Assembly: GCA_000342265.1 (NCBI GenBank)
Contig: CP004348.1
Span: 868,001-932,000 of the forward strand
DNA length: 64,000 nt
Source: a beta proteobacterium CB
Lineage (GTDB): Bacteria > Pseudomonadota > Gammaproteobacteria > Burkholderiales > Burkholderiaceae
Direction of reading: 5' to 3'
Below the pieces are notes generated by a model. The model did no database searches, was not told where the DNA came from, and saw nothing but the letters and a program-made list of their open reading frames with translations. The position numbers and the translations under genes are program-made. Of the stretch, positions 31,586 to 40,548 are shown piece after piece (the first letter of the stretch is position 1; each line of letters begins with the position of its first letter).

Positions 31586-32142
31586 ATATGAGTACAAATT
31601 CCGCTTTTCTTAAAGAGATGGGTATTACTGAGTGGACTTCACGAGATGCCGTCCCAGAACAAGTCGCAGAGATGATTGCTTCTGAGGTCCCTAAGGATCA
31701 CTCTGATGCGAGGGCTCCCGCAACTTCTGTTGCCGCTGAAAACCACGAGAAGATTTCTGGCGGAAAATGGTGGTTTTATGGCAATAAACCCCAAGGTGAT
31801 GCTGAAGTGCTATTTCAGAACGTTATACGGGTGCTTGGTTTGACTCCACAAGAGTGGTCCTGGAAAAATCCTGCTGAACAATTCAACCACGAGCAATTGC
31901 CCCAGGACGGAACGCCAATAGTTGCTCTTGCATTTGGTGGAGCTGTTGCGCAAAGATTATCAGGTGAGCGAGATGCACTGCCAGAGTTGCGGGAAACTGT
32001 TTTGGCAATCAATGCAGATGGCGCAGAGGATCTGCCGCTAATTGCTACTTTTGAATTAAATCAGTTGATCGCTAGGCCAAAGGATAAGGCTCTATTTTGG
32101 CAGGATTTACTGCTGGCTAAATCAGTATTGCAGAATATCTAA
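31582..32142 (+). CDS. HolD-like protein: candidate DNA polymerase III psi subunit / degenerate UDG-fold
   Basis: A 186-aa protein with no obvious enzyme motif. The N-terminus FLKEMGITEWTSR (residues 9-21) closely matches LQQLGITQWSLR of E. coli HolD, whose Trp17 belongs to the peptide that binds the clamp-loader collar; here it is W18. Later, LFQNVIRVLGLTPQEW ... LPQDG parallels LVSDVLRALTVSPDQV ... LPQGS of psi, and the end, PKDKALFWQDLL, parallels PTARAALWQQI. After a 25-residue acidic linker the core begins near residue 53. E. coli holD also neighbours rimI. Family-4 uracil-DNA glycosylases occur at this locus in relatives, but the Fe-S cysteines are absent here. The HolD assignment is from my own by-eye comparison. 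Confidence 0.62.
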   Translation: MNMSTNSAFLKEMGITEWTSRDAVPEQVAEMIASEVPKDHSDARAPATSVAAENHEKISGGKWWFYGNKPQGDAEVLFQNVIRVLGLTPQEWSWKNPAEQFNHEQLPQDGTPIVALAFGGAVAQRLSGERDALPELRETVLAINADGAEDLPLIATFELNQLIARPKDKALFWQDLLLAKSVLQNI

Positions 32143-32151
32143 GCCTTGGGC

Positions 32152-33471
32152 TTAGTGCTTATGTTCCCCAATTAAATGCATGGAGTCATATTCGGCTTGA
32201 TTGGCAGCGTGGCGCTTGATGACCAACCACATGATCGCGCTCACAGCTACTCCAAAGCCAATAATCACAGCCTGAATCGGTGCATCTATCCAAATGAGTC
32301 CAGAATAAATTAGCAGCATCATCAGAACAGAAATATTCTCATTGAAGTTTTGCACAGCAATGGAATGTCCCGCAGACATCAGTACATGCCCACGGTGCTG
32401 AAGTAGTGCATTCATGGGCACCACAAAATAGCCGGCTAACCAACCAACTAATACCAGTAGGAAATAGGCTGGCAGTAGATTGAGTGATATCTCAAACTTG
32501 CCAATAGTCCAAATGCTTGTACTTGGCAACATATCTGAGTTGTAGATTGCCATTACGCAGACAACCAAACCCATAGCGATGCCATAGGGCAGGACCTTGA
32601 GTGAGCTTTTAAGGGGTACGCGCCAAGCAGCCCAGACAGCGCCTCCAGCGACGCCAAATGCTGAGATCGCCTGAAGAATGGCGCCTTGGGACAAGGTCAT
32701 ATGCAGAGCAACCTGGGCCCACTTAATCACAATAAATTGCAATGTAGCACCAGCACCCCAAAATAGCGTAGTTACAGCCAAGGAAATCTGCCCAAGGCGA
32801 TCATCCCAGAGTGTCCTAAAGCAGACAGCAAAATCCTTTACCAACTCAATGGGATTGGTTTTCTGAGATTCATAACGCGCTCCGGTATCTGGAATACGTA
32901 AGTTAATGAGGGCGGCCAGTACATAAATCATCATGATGATCAGAATGGCCGATTCTGCAGCGGTATCGATGCTGGTCTCGAGAATAGGCATATCGAAGCC
33001 TAAGAGGCTTTCAGACACGGATTTGCTAATGAGGACGCCGCCAAGCACGGTCCCCATAATGATGGAGCCTACAGTAAGCCCTTCAATCCAGCCGTTGGCT
33101 GCAACTAATTTTTCTGGTGGAAGTAATTCTGTGAGGATGCCGTATTTAGCCGGGGAGTAGGCGGCAGCACCTAGTCCAACAATTGCATAGGCCAACAAAG
33201 GGTGGCTGCCAAACAGCATCACTACGCAACCGACAAATTTAATCGTATTGGTGATGAACATGACATTACCCTTAGGGCGGGAGTCTGCAAAGGCTCCAAC
33301 AAAGGCTGCCAGCAATACGTAAGAGAGAACGAAGAATAATTTGAGTAAAGGAGTCATCCAGGCCGGAGCGTTAAGCTGGACCAAGAGGGCGATTGCTGCG
33401 ATCAGCAATGCGTTATCAGCAAGCGACGAAAAAAATTGCGCCGCCATAATGATGTAAAAACTACGGTTCAT
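32152..33471 (-). CDS. lplT: Lysophospholipid transporter LplT
   Basis: An MFS inner-membrane flippase moving lysophospholipids inward for re-acylation. The 439-aa protein matches LplT from its first residues (FYIIMAAQFFSSLADNALLIAAIALL), with about 12 hydrophobic segments and VGAFADSRPKGNVMFITN at the loop 2-3 position. The usual acyltransferase partner (aas) is neither fused nor adjacent. It ends 10 bp after the converging HolD-like gene and is divergent from alr (49-bp gap). Confidence 0.9.
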   Translation of the reverse strand: MNRSFYIIMAAQFFSSLADNALLIAAIALLVQLNAPAWMTPLLKLFFVLSYVLLAAFVGAFADSRPKGNVMFITNTIKFVGCVVMLFGSHPLLAYAIVGLGAAAYSPAKYGILTELLPPEKLVAANGWIEGLTVGSIIMGTVLGGVLISKSVSESLLGFDMPILETSIDTAAESAILIIMMIYVLAALINLRIPDTGARYESQKTNPIELVKDFAVCFRTLWDDRLGQISLAVTTLFWGAGATLQFIVIKWAQVALHMTLSQGAILQAISAFGVAGGAVWAAWRVPLKSSLKVLPYGIAMGLVVCVMAIYNSDMLPSTSIWTIGKFEISLNLLPAYFLLVLVGWLAGYFVVPMNALLQHRGHVLMSAGHSIAVQNFNENISVLMMLLIYSGLIWIDAPIQAVIIGFGVAVSAIMWLVIKRHAANQAEYDSMHLIGEHKH

Positions 33472-33520
33472 TCGTACAATCTAGTCATTGCTGTAATTAA
33501 AACATGAAAGGGGGGTGCAT

Positions 33521-34645
33521 ATGAGCTTGTCAGGTAATCGCTTAATTAATAGGCCAATTCTGGCAACTATACACACAGATGCCTTTCGTCATAATTTGGG
33601 TCGTATTCGTGAGCTCGCTCCCGAATCTAAGATTTGGGCAGTTGTAAAGGCTAAAGCCTATGGTCATAACCTAGAGGCAGCCTTTAAAGGTCTTGAATCT
33701 ACAGACGGTTTTGCCTTGCTCGATATTGCCGATGCACAATGGTTAAGAGACCACGGCTGGAAGGGTCGCATCCTGTTGCTGGAGGGTATTTTTAGCCAAC
33801 AGGAGCTAGAGCTCGTTATCCAGCTTCAGTGTGACTTGGTCGTTCACAGTGAGAAGCAGGTTGTCTGGCTTGAAACCTTTCAAAATCATTCGGATCACCC
33901 AATTAATGTATTTTTAAAGCTCAATTCGGGTATGAACCGTCTCGGTTTTAGGCCTGATCAATATCGCATTGCTTTTCATCGCCTTCATTCTGCCGGTTAC
34001 CACCTCCATCACATGACCCATTTTGCTAATGCGGATCAAGTTGATCAAGCGCCATCGGTCGGCGAGCAAATGGAGTGTTTTCAGGAAGCCACCGAGGGTC
34101 TTCAAGCCCCAAGCTCTTTAGCTAATTCTGCTGCGATTCTTTGGCACCGCAATGCGCTAGGCGATTGGGTTCGCCCTGGAATTATGCTGTATGGGGTATC
34201 GCCAACTGGAATGCATGCCGATATTGTTCGATCTGAACTGCAGGCTGTCATGCAACTCCGCAGTGAAATCATCGACATTCAGGTATTAAAGAAAGGCGAT
34301 CGCGTCGGTTACGGTGGCCGTTATCAAGCTCCAGAAGAGATGCGTATTGGCATCATTGCTTGTGGCTATGCTGATGGTTATCCCCGGCATGCAGAAGATG
34401 GCACGCCAGTTTGGGTTGCTGGTGCTGATGTCCAGGGAGATGGCGTGATTTGTCCGATAGTTGGTCGTGTTTCAATGGATATGTTGACGATTGATTTACG
34501 TGAAGCACCCAATGCCAAGATTGGCAGCACGGTAGAGCTATGGGGTAATGAAGTGCCGGTAGATGATGTGGCTCAAATGAGTGGAACCATCGGCTATGAG
34601 CTGATTTGTGCATTGGCACAGAGGGTGCCAGTGCTAATCAAGTAA
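33521..34645 (+). CDS. alr: Alanine racemase, PLP-dependent
   Basis: Interconverts L- and D-alanine for peptidoglycan. The 374-aa enzyme has the PLP-lysine motif VWAVVKAKAYGHN (the Lys of KAKAYGHN), TIL barrel glycines SGMNRLG, GYGGRY with the catalytic tyrosine, and the C-terminal VGRVSMDMLTIDL. The longer frame begins at GTG 33515, but a strong purine run (AAGGGGGG) sits 5 nt before ATG 33521. Confidence 0.95.
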   Translation: MSLSGNRLINRPILATIHTDAFRHNLGRIRELAPESKIWAVVKAKAYGHNLEAAFKGLESTDGFALLDIADAQWLRDHGWKGRILLLEGIFSQQELELVIQLQCDLVVHSEKQVVWLETFQNHSDHPINVFLKLNSGMNRLGFRPDQYRIAFHRLHSAGYHLHHMTHFANADQVDQAPSVGEQMECFQEATEGLQAPSSLANSAAILWHRNALGDWVRPGIMLYGVSPTGMHADIVRSELQAVMQLRSEIIDIQVLKKGDRVGYGGRYQAPEEMRIGIIACGYADGYPRHAEDGTPVWVAGADVQGDGVICPIVGRVSMDMLTIDLREAPNAKIGSTVELWGNEVPVDDVAQMSGTIGYELICALAQRVPVLIK

Positions 34646-34673
34646 GACAGCGCCTTACTTGATTGCATTCTCT

Positions 34674-35573
34674 TTATTTATTCCAGATCTGCCACCAACG
34701 GCGCTCTTTCTGAACGCGCTGACCGGTAATCATCATTTGGCTATCTGGGAAATTGAGCTTGAATACACGAGCTGCATCATTGCTTAGATCAGTCATACCT
34801 AACTTTTCGTACGACTTGGTAAGAAGGTAAAGCGCTTCTTCTACAGCAGGTGCGCGATCATAGTCGCGAATCACAAGCTGTGCTCTATTGGCAGAGGCTA
34901 GATAGGCTCCGCGTTGATAGTAGAAGCGCGCCACAATGACATCTGCTTCAGCAAGTGAGTTCACGATGTAGCGCATGCGGTCCAAAGAGTCTGGCGCATA
35001 TTTACTATCGGGGAAGCGCTCAACCACAACCTTAAAAGATTCAAAAGCTTCCTTGGCGGCCTTTGGATCGCGCTCACTTAAATCTTGGCCAGTGAATTTG
35101 CCAAGCCAGCCTAAATCATCATTAAAACTGATCAGACCCTTAAGGTAGTAGCCATAATCTAAATTGGGGCTACCCTGGTGAAGTTTGATGAAGCGATCGA
35201 TGGCAACTTGAGCTTGCGCTTGTTCTTGTGCCTTCCAGTAGCAATAGGCTGCATTAATTTGTGCTTGCTGAGAATAGGGGCCAAAAGGAAAGCGTCCCTC
35301 TAGTTTTTCAAAGTACTTACCGCACTTTGCATAATCAGCATCTTTCAGTTTGTCAGTTGCCTCGGAATAGAGCTTGGTTTCTGACCAAATATCTGCATCA
35401 TCTTTTTGTCCGTCGCTACCGGCGCATCCACTGAGAACTAGGCAAGCTGCACTAGCTCCAACAAATAAAGAAATAAGGGATTTTCTGGAAGATGACCCAA
35501 CACTGGCAGCAAGCCTTAAACTGGCGTCTGTAATAACGTCCGACATAACTAAAAGGCTCTTTAAGCGTGGCAT
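34674..35573 (-). CDS. bamD: Outer membrane protein assembly factor BamD (lipoprotein)
   Basis: An essential lipoprotein of the BAM complex that folds outer-membrane beta-barrels. Lipobox VLSGC is at residues 46-50, after a hydrophobic run. The mature part has TPR-like helices (YAKCGKYFEKLEGRFPFGPYSQQAQINAAYCYWK, YYLKGLISFNDD, ERFPDSKYAPDSLDRM). ATG 35573 has GGGAG 9 nt upstream; ATG 35546 is an alternative that shortens the unusually long pre-lipobox region. The 5' end overlaps the divergent rluD start by 7 bp, a conserved pairing. Confidence 0.93.
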   Translation of the reverse strand: MPRLKSLLVMSDVITDASLRLAASVGSSSRKSLISLFVGASAACLVLSGCAGSDGQKDDADIWSETKLYSEATDKLKDADYAKCGKYFEKLEGRFPFGPYSQQAQINAAYCYWKAQEQAQAQVAIDRFIKLHQGSPNLDYGYYLKGLISFNDDLGWLGKFTGQDLSERDPKAAKEAFESFKVVVERFPDSKYAPDSLDRMRYIVNSLAEADVIVARFYYQRGAYLASANRAQLVIRDYDRAPAVEEALYLLTKSYEKLGMTDLSNDAARVFKLNFPDSQMMITGQRVQKERRWWQIWNK

Positions 35574-36607
35574 TGCCGCATACTCCCGATTCGAATCCCA
35601 TTGATTATATCGATGAAGAGGATTTCATAGTCCTAGAAGTTCCCCCTGAGGTTAGCGGGGAACGTTTGGATAAGTTCCTTGGCGGCGCTTTGCCTGATTA
35701 TTCGCGTAATCGGCTCAAAGCCTGGGTTGAGGCTGGGGCGGTCACGGTGGACGGAAAAATCACTAAAGTCCGTCATTTACTGCGTGGAAGCGAGAGTATC
35801 AAGGTGTTTCCACAAGAAATGCCCGAGCAATTTGCCTTTGCTCCGGAAGATATACCCCTTGATGTTGTCTATGTGGACGATTCCATCATTGTGCTTAATA
35901 AACCCGCTGGTCTTGTAGTGCATCCTGCTGCTGGAAATTGGACTGGAACCTTATTAAATGGACTGTTGCACCGCTTTCCAGAGTTAAAAAACCTCCCAAG
36001 GGCTGGGATTGTTCACCGCCTTGATAAAGATACCTCTGGATTGATGGTTGTGGCACGAACAGATATCGCACAAACCTCACTCGTAAGGCAGCTGCAAGAG
36101 CGAACTGTGGGAAGACGTTATCTCTCTTTGGTTTGGGGTGATGCGCCATCGCAAGGCAAGGTGCTGGCAACTGTAGGTCGTGATCAGCGTGACCGCCTCA
36201 AAATGGCTGCTGGCTCAGCTCAAGGTAAACCCGCCGCTACATTATTTCGACGCCTAGCTAAAGGTGCATTTTCAGAAAGTCCAGTTGCCTTGCTTGAATG
36301 TCGTCTGGAAACCGGTCGAACCCATCAAATCCGTGTGCACCTAGAATCCCAGGGCTTTCCACTGCTAGGTGATCCTGTCTACCGCAAAAGAACACCTGGT
36401 GCTGCTAAATCACTGCCTTTCAGTCGCCAAGCACTGCATGCTTATGCGCTCAGCTTGCAACACCCGGCAACACAGGAAGTGATGACCTGGTTTAGATTGC
36501 CGCCACAGGATTTCATGGAGTTGCTCCCCTTGGTTGGAATGGGCGAGGCGGATCTGCCTAAAGAAGATGCCTTATTGGCATCCATTAAAAATGATCAGCT
36601 TAGTTAA
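35567..36607 (+). CDS. rluD: 23S rRNA pseudouridine(1911/1915/1917) synthase RluD
   Basis: Makes pseudouridines in helix 69 of 23S rRNA. The 346-aa protein has an N-terminal S4 RNA-binding domain (GERLDKFLGGALPDYSRNRLKAWVEAGAVTVDG), followed by the catalytic domain with HRLDKDTSGLMVVART, where the Asp is the nucleophile, and ECRLETGRTHQIRVHL. Start is GTG at 35567. Its 3' end overlaps pgeF. Confidence 0.94.
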   Translation: MALPHTPDSNPIDYIDEEDFIVLEVPPEVSGERLDKFLGGALPDYSRNRLKAWVEAGAVTVDGKITKVRHLLRGSESIKVFPQEMPEQFAFAPEDIPLDVVYVDDSIIVLNKPAGLVVHPAAGNWTGTLLNGLLHRFPELKNLPRAGIVHRLDKDTSGLMVVARTDIAQTSLVRQLQERTVGRRYLSLVWGDAPSQGKVLATVGRDQRDRLKMAAGSAQGKPAATLFRRLAKGAFSESPVALLECRLETGRTHQIRVHLESQGFPLLGDPVYRKRTPGAAKSLPFSRQALHAYALSLQHPATQEVMTWFRLPPQDFMELLPLVGMGEADLPKEDALLASIKNDQLS

Positions 36608-37370
36608 TCAAATTATTCCAAGCTGGGTTGTGCCCAAGCAAATTAAAGCTTTTTCCACAACTCGGGAGGGTGGGGTTAGCAAACCTCCTTTCACTAGTCT
36701 TAATCTTGGTCTCAATGCGGGTGATAACTTAGAGGACGTTTTACAGAACCGCCGAATCGTAAGGTCCAGTCTTCCCGCCGAGCCAATTTGGCTAAAACAG
36801 ATTCATGGCGCCACAGTAAGCACCCCGACCTCAAGGGCTGACTTGCTTAATGGGCCATTTGAGGCGGACGCCTCTGTTACCAATATTGCAAACGAGGTTC
36901 TAACTATCCTGACTGCCGATTGCATGCCAGTATTGTTTGCGAGTAAGGGCGCTGATGTTATTGGGGCGGCACACGCTGGCTGGCGTGGTCTCAGTAGTGG
37001 GGTCTTGGAAAATACCATCCAAGAAATGTGCGCTTTATCTCCAAGCCTCATACCTAAAGACATTACGGTATGGATGGGTCCAGCAATTGGACCTACGGCA
37101 TTCGAAGTTGGCGAAGATGTAGTGCAAGCATTTGCAAGTCAATCCCAAGCGATCTTATCGGGGGCATTTAAGCCGATTGCTGGAACTCCCGGTAAGTATT
37201 TAGCCAATTTATATGAGCTTGCCGAGGATCGCTTGCGTTCTTTTGGTGTGGAGCAGATCTTTGGTGGAGACTATTGCACTGTTGGTGACCCGGCACATTT
37301 CTTTTCTTACCGTAGAGACAAAAATACAGGTCGATTCGCTTCCATGATTTGGATTTCGGAGGACGCTTAA
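36591..37370 (+). CDS. pgeF: Peptidoglycan editing factor PgeF (YfiH, multicopper-oxidase-fold purine nucleoside enzyme)
   Basis: The family removes L-Ser-containing mistakes from peptidoglycan precursors and has purine-nucleoside phosphorylase/deaminase activity. The 259-aa protein shows STTREGGVSKPPFTSLNLG at the N-terminus, WLKQIHG, the zinc site TADCMPVLFAS ... AHAGWRGLSSGVLE and GPAIGPTAFEVGEDV. The track-length frame begins at 36534, but homology begins at ATG 36591, overlapping rluD by 17 bp. Confidence 0.9.
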   Translation: MISLVNQIIPSWVVPKQIKAFSTTREGGVSKPPFTSLNLGLNAGDNLEDVLQNRRIVRSSLPAEPIWLKQIHGATVSTPTSRADLLNGPFEADASVTNIANEVLTILTADCMPVLFASKGADVIGAAHAGWRGLSSGVLENTIQEMCALSPSLIPKDITVWMGPAIGPTAFEVGEDVVQAFASQSQAILSGAFKPIAGTPGKYLANLYELAEDRLRSFGVEQIFGGDYCTVGDPAHFFSYRRDKNTGRFASMIWISEDA

Positions 37371-37375
37371 TCTTC

Positions 37376-37423
37376 GGGTTATTACTAGCCTAGCCCTAGG
37401 GCTAGGGTTAGTGCGTATAACCC
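37376..37423. repeat. Nested palindrome upstream of phaC
   Basis: A perfect 18-bp palindrome (37389-37406) is framed by a second inverted repeat, gggttat (37376-37382) and ataaccc (37417-37423). It lies between the pgeF stop and phaC, about 50 bp before the phaC ATG. There is no T-run, so it is not a classic terminator; an operator or processing site is possible. Confidence 0.6.
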
Positions 37424-37472
37424 TTCCAGCCTTATAGATGCAGAATGGTCTCAATAACTTTACGAGATCATT

Positions 37473-39107
37473 ATGTTTGCAGGTATGAATTCAGGTGTTG
37501 CGCCTTCGTTGGCTCCGCACCATATGGCCTTAATTCCTCCAGAACGCTTGGCGGAAATTCAAAAAGAATACTTTACTGAGCTTGCGCATCTCGCAACGAA
37601 TCCAGAAGCGATAGAGGTGAAAGATCGCCGCTTCTCCGGCAAAGCATGGCACTCCTCATGGAGCAAGATGATTGCCGCTACCTATTTACTAAACTCAAAG
37701 CATTTACTTGCACTTGCTAAAGCAGTTGAGGCAGACGAAAAAACCAGGACCAAAATTTTGTTCACTACAGAGCAAATGATTGACGCCTTATCGCCATCCA
37801 ACTTTATTGCAACTAATCCCGAGGTTCTTGAAAATATTATTAGCTCCCAAGGTCAGTCTATTCAAAATGGGATAGTGAACTTACTAGGTGATTTGAAAAA
37901 GGGTAAGGTTTCGCTGACTGATGAAAGTGCTTTTGAGGTTGGCAAAAACATAGCAACAACCGAAGGTCAGGTAGTTTTCCGAAATGATCTTTTTGAATTA
38001 ATTCAGTACACACCTTTAACTGAAACAGTGTATGAGCGCCCATACTTGATGGTGCCACCTTGTATTAACAAGTACTACATCTTAGATTTACAAGCAGATA
38101 ATTCCGTTGTCCGTTATATGGTGGAGCAGGGTCACACTGTTTTCTTGGTCTCCTGGAAAAATCCCGATGCATCTATGTCCAAAGTCACTTGGGATGATTA
38201 TGTTGGTGATGGTGTGATTAAGGCGATTGAGGTCGTTAAGGATATCGGCACCACGGATCAGATTAACGTGCTCGGCTTTTGTGTCGGAGGAACTTTAACC
38301 TCCACCGCTTTGGCGGTTTTGGCAGCACGTAAAAAAGATTATGTCGCCAGCCTCACTCTACTCACAACCTTATTAGATTTCACTGATACAGGGATTTTGG
38401 ATGTCTTTATTGACGAAGGCATGGTGAAGTTGCGTGAGAGCACTATTGGTGGTGAGGGCGGCCACTACGGAATGATGTCTGGTTTGGATTTGGGTAACAC
38501 GTTCTCCTTCCTGCGTCCAAATGATTTGGTGTGGAATTATGTTGTTGAGAATTACTTAAAAGGTAATTCCCCGCCGCCATTTGACTTGCTCTACTGGAAT
38601 GGTGATTCAACCAATTTACCGGGCCCAATGTACTGCTGGTATCTACGACATACCTACCTACAAAATGAGCTAGTTAAACCAGGCAAGCTCACCGTTTGCG
38701 GTGAGAAGGTGGACTTAGGCAAGATCACTGTTCCAGCCTATATTTATGCATCGCATGATGACCACATCGTGCCTTGGAAATCTGCTTACGAATCCACCCA
38801 TATTCTCAAAGGTAAGAATCGATTTGTCTTGGGTGCATCAGGACACATTGCTGGTGTGATTAATCCACCAGCGAAAAATAAACGTCATTATTTTGAAAAT
38901 AATAAATTGGCTAAGACTGCTGATGAGTGGTTGGCTGCAGCAAAAGATATCAAGGGTAGTTGGTGGCCTAACTACGCTAAATGGTTGGAACAGTTTGGTG
39001 GCAAGAAAATTAAAGCTAGCAAAACGTTTGGTAATGCACAGTACAAAAAACTAGAAGCGGCGCCTGGTAAGTACGTGAAAGAAAAAGTATCCGCAGCTAC
39101 TCAATAA
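37473..39107 (+). CDS. phaC: Class I poly(3-hydroxyalkanoate) synthase
   Basis: Polymerises 3-hydroxybutyryl-CoA on granule surfaces. The 544-aa protein has the lipase-like box GFCVGG with nucleophile C270, catalytic Asp in HDDHIVPW and His in GASGHIAGVINPP. Other family blocks are PPCINKYYILDLQ and the conserved WKNPD. It is shorter at the N-terminus than the Cupriavidus enzyme (589 aa). The next gene is phaB (21-bp gap). The start has a weak Shine-Dalgarno (ACGAGA). Confidence 0.95.
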   Translation: MFAGMNSGVAPSLAPHHMALIPPERLAEIQKEYFTELAHLATNPEAIEVKDRRFSGKAWHSSWSKMIAATYLLNSKHLLALAKAVEADEKTRTKILFTTEQMIDALSPSNFIATNPEVLENIISSQGQSIQNGIVNLLGDLKKGKVSLTDESAFEVGKNIATTEGQVVFRNDLFELIQYTPLTETVYERPYLMVPPCINKYYILDLQADNSVVRYMVEQGHTVFLVSWKNPDASMSKVTWDDYVGDGVIKAIEVVKDIGTTDQINVLGFCVGGTLTSTALAVLAARKKDYVASLTLLTTLLDFTDTGILDVFIDEGMVKLRESTIGGEGGHYGMMSGLDLGNTFSFLRPNDLVWNYVVENYLKGNSPPPFDLLYWNGDSTNLPGPMYCWYLRHTYLQNELVKPGKLTVCGEKVDLGKITVPAYIYASHDDHIVPWKSAYESTHILKGKNRFVLGASGHIAGVINPPAKNKRHYFENNKLAKTADEWLAAAKDIKGSWWPNYAKWLEQFGGKKIKASKTFGNAQYKKLEAAPGKYVKEKVSAATQ

Positions 39108-39128
39108 TATTTACATAAGGGGAAATAC

Positions 39129-39869
39129 ATGTCTCAAAAGATTGCATACGTAACTGGCGGTATGGGTGGTATCGGTACTGCTATTTGTCAACGCCTTGCT
39201 AAAGATGGATTTAAGGTCATCGCTGGTTGTGGCCCAAATTCTCCCCGCAAAGATCGCTGGCTTGGCGAGCAAAAAGCTTTGGGTTATGACTTTATTGCTT
39301 CTGAGGGCAATGTCTCTGACTGGGATAGTACAGTTGCCGCCTTTGATAAAGTAAAGGCTGAAGTAGGTCGTGTTGATGTGCTGGTGAATAACGCTGGTAT
39401 CACTAAAGACAGCGTATTTCGCAAAATGACTCCTGAGCAGTGGAAGGCAGTGATTGATACCAACCTCAATTCCTTATTTAATGTCACTAAACAAGTCGTT
39501 GATGGCATGGCCGATAACGGCTGGGGCCGGATTATCAACATTTCCTCTGTAAATGGTCAGAAGGGTCAATTTGGTCAATCTAACTATTCCACTGCAAAAG
39601 CAGGCTTGCACGGATTTACGATGGCCTTGTCTCAAGAGTTGGCCTCCAAAGGAGTGACTGTAAATACAGTTTCTCCGGGCTATATCGGTACGGATATGGT
39701 GAAGGCCATTCGTGAAGATGTTCTGGAGAAGATTGTTGCAGGTGTTCCTGTCAAGCGTTTGGGTACTCCAGAAGAGATTGCTTCGATTTGCTGCTGGATT
39801 GCCTCTGATGATGGCGGCTATGCAACTGGTGCTGACTTCTCCTTGAATGGTGGTTTGCATACGGGCTAA
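39129..39869 (+). CDS. phaB: Acetoacetyl-CoA reductase (NADPH)
   Basis: Reduces acetoacetyl-CoA to (R)-3-hydroxybutyryl-CoA for PhaC. This 246-aa short-chain dehydrogenase has the cofactor motif VTGGMGGIGTAICQRL, NNAGITKDSVF, and catalytic Ser (NISSVNG), Tyr and Lys (YSTAKAG). AAGGGG lies 7 nt before the ATG. It forms an operon with phaC. Confidence 0.95.
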   Translation: MSQKIAYVTGGMGGIGTAICQRLAKDGFKVIAGCGPNSPRKDRWLGEQKALGYDFIASEGNVSDWDSTVAAFDKVKAEVGRVDVLVNNAGITKDSVFRKMTPEQWKAVIDTNLNSLFNVTKQVVDGMADNGWGRIINISSVNGQKGQFGQSNYSTAKAGLHGFTMALSQELASKGVTVNTVSPGYIGTDMVKAIREDVLEKIVAGVPVKRLGTPEEIASICCWIASDDGGYATGADFSLNGGLHTG

Positions 39870-39902
39870 ACACCCTAAAAATGCGGTTTTAGTAGTCTGC
39901 TC

Positions 39903-39951
39903 ATCGGCATATTTACCTTTAGGTCAAACTAGGGATAAACTATGCCGATGT
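39903..39951. repeat. Inverted repeat between phaB and phaR
   Basis: Perfect 10-bp arms catcggcata (39903-39912) and tatgccgatg (39942-39951) with a 29-bp centre, followed by TTGCATTGCAG. PhaR proteins bind TGC-containing repeats, so an autoregulatory site is possible. There is no T-run for a terminator. Confidence 0.5.
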
Positions 39952-39985
39952 TGCATTGCAGTACCGAGAGTTAGGAAAAAAATAC

Positions 39986-40546
39986 ATGGCCACACGTTCC
40001 AAAAAAGCCGGCGATAGCCGCTTGATCAAGAAGTATCCCAATCGTCGCTTATATGACACCCAAACTAGCACTTATGTCACGCTAGCAGACATCAAAAATT
40101 TAGTGATGGCAGGAGATGCCTTTAGCGTTGTTGATGCAAAAACTGAAGATGATTTAACTCGCAATATCTTGTTGCAAATCATCTTAGAAGAAGAGGCGGG
40201 TGGTGCACCGGTATTTTCTACCCAAATGCTTTCTCAAATCATTCGCTTTTATGGCAACTCCATGCAAGGTTTGATGGGTAGCTATCTTGAGAAAACTATG
40301 CAATCTTTTGTGGATATCCACAATAAGCTGGGCGATCAAACTCAAGGTTTGGGTGCGGGTAGCACACCTGAAGCATGGGCCAAGATGATGAATCTGCAAA
40401 ACCCCATGATGCAAGGTCTGATGGGTAACTATATGGAGCAGAGCAAAGATTTATTTGTAAAGATGCAAGAGCAAATGCAAAACTCCCCGACTATTTTTAG
40501 TAGCTTCCCATTTGCTGGGCAACCCAACAAAACAGAAAAAGAATAG
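39986..40546 (+). CDS. phaR: PHA synthesis repressor PhaR
   Basis: A DNA- and polymer-binding regulator that releases phasin/PHA promoters when polymer forms. The 186-aa protein carries the PHB/PHA accumulation regulator domain ([29 protein letters not shown]) and a Gln/Met-rich C-terminus. I chose ATG 39986, preceded by TAGGAA, over the TTG at 39956. It lies after phaB and 2 bp before rimO. Confidence 0.93.
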   Translation: MATRSKKAGDSRLIKKYPNRRLYDTQTSTYVTLADIKNLVMAGDAFSVVDAKTEDDLTRNILLQIILEEEAGGAPVFSTQMLSQIIRFYGNSMQGLMGSYLEKTMQSFVDIHNKLGDQTQGLGAGSTPEAWAKMMNLQNPMMQGLMGNYMEQSKDLFVKMQEQMQNSPTIFSSFPFAGQPNKTEKE

Positions 40547-40548
40547 TC

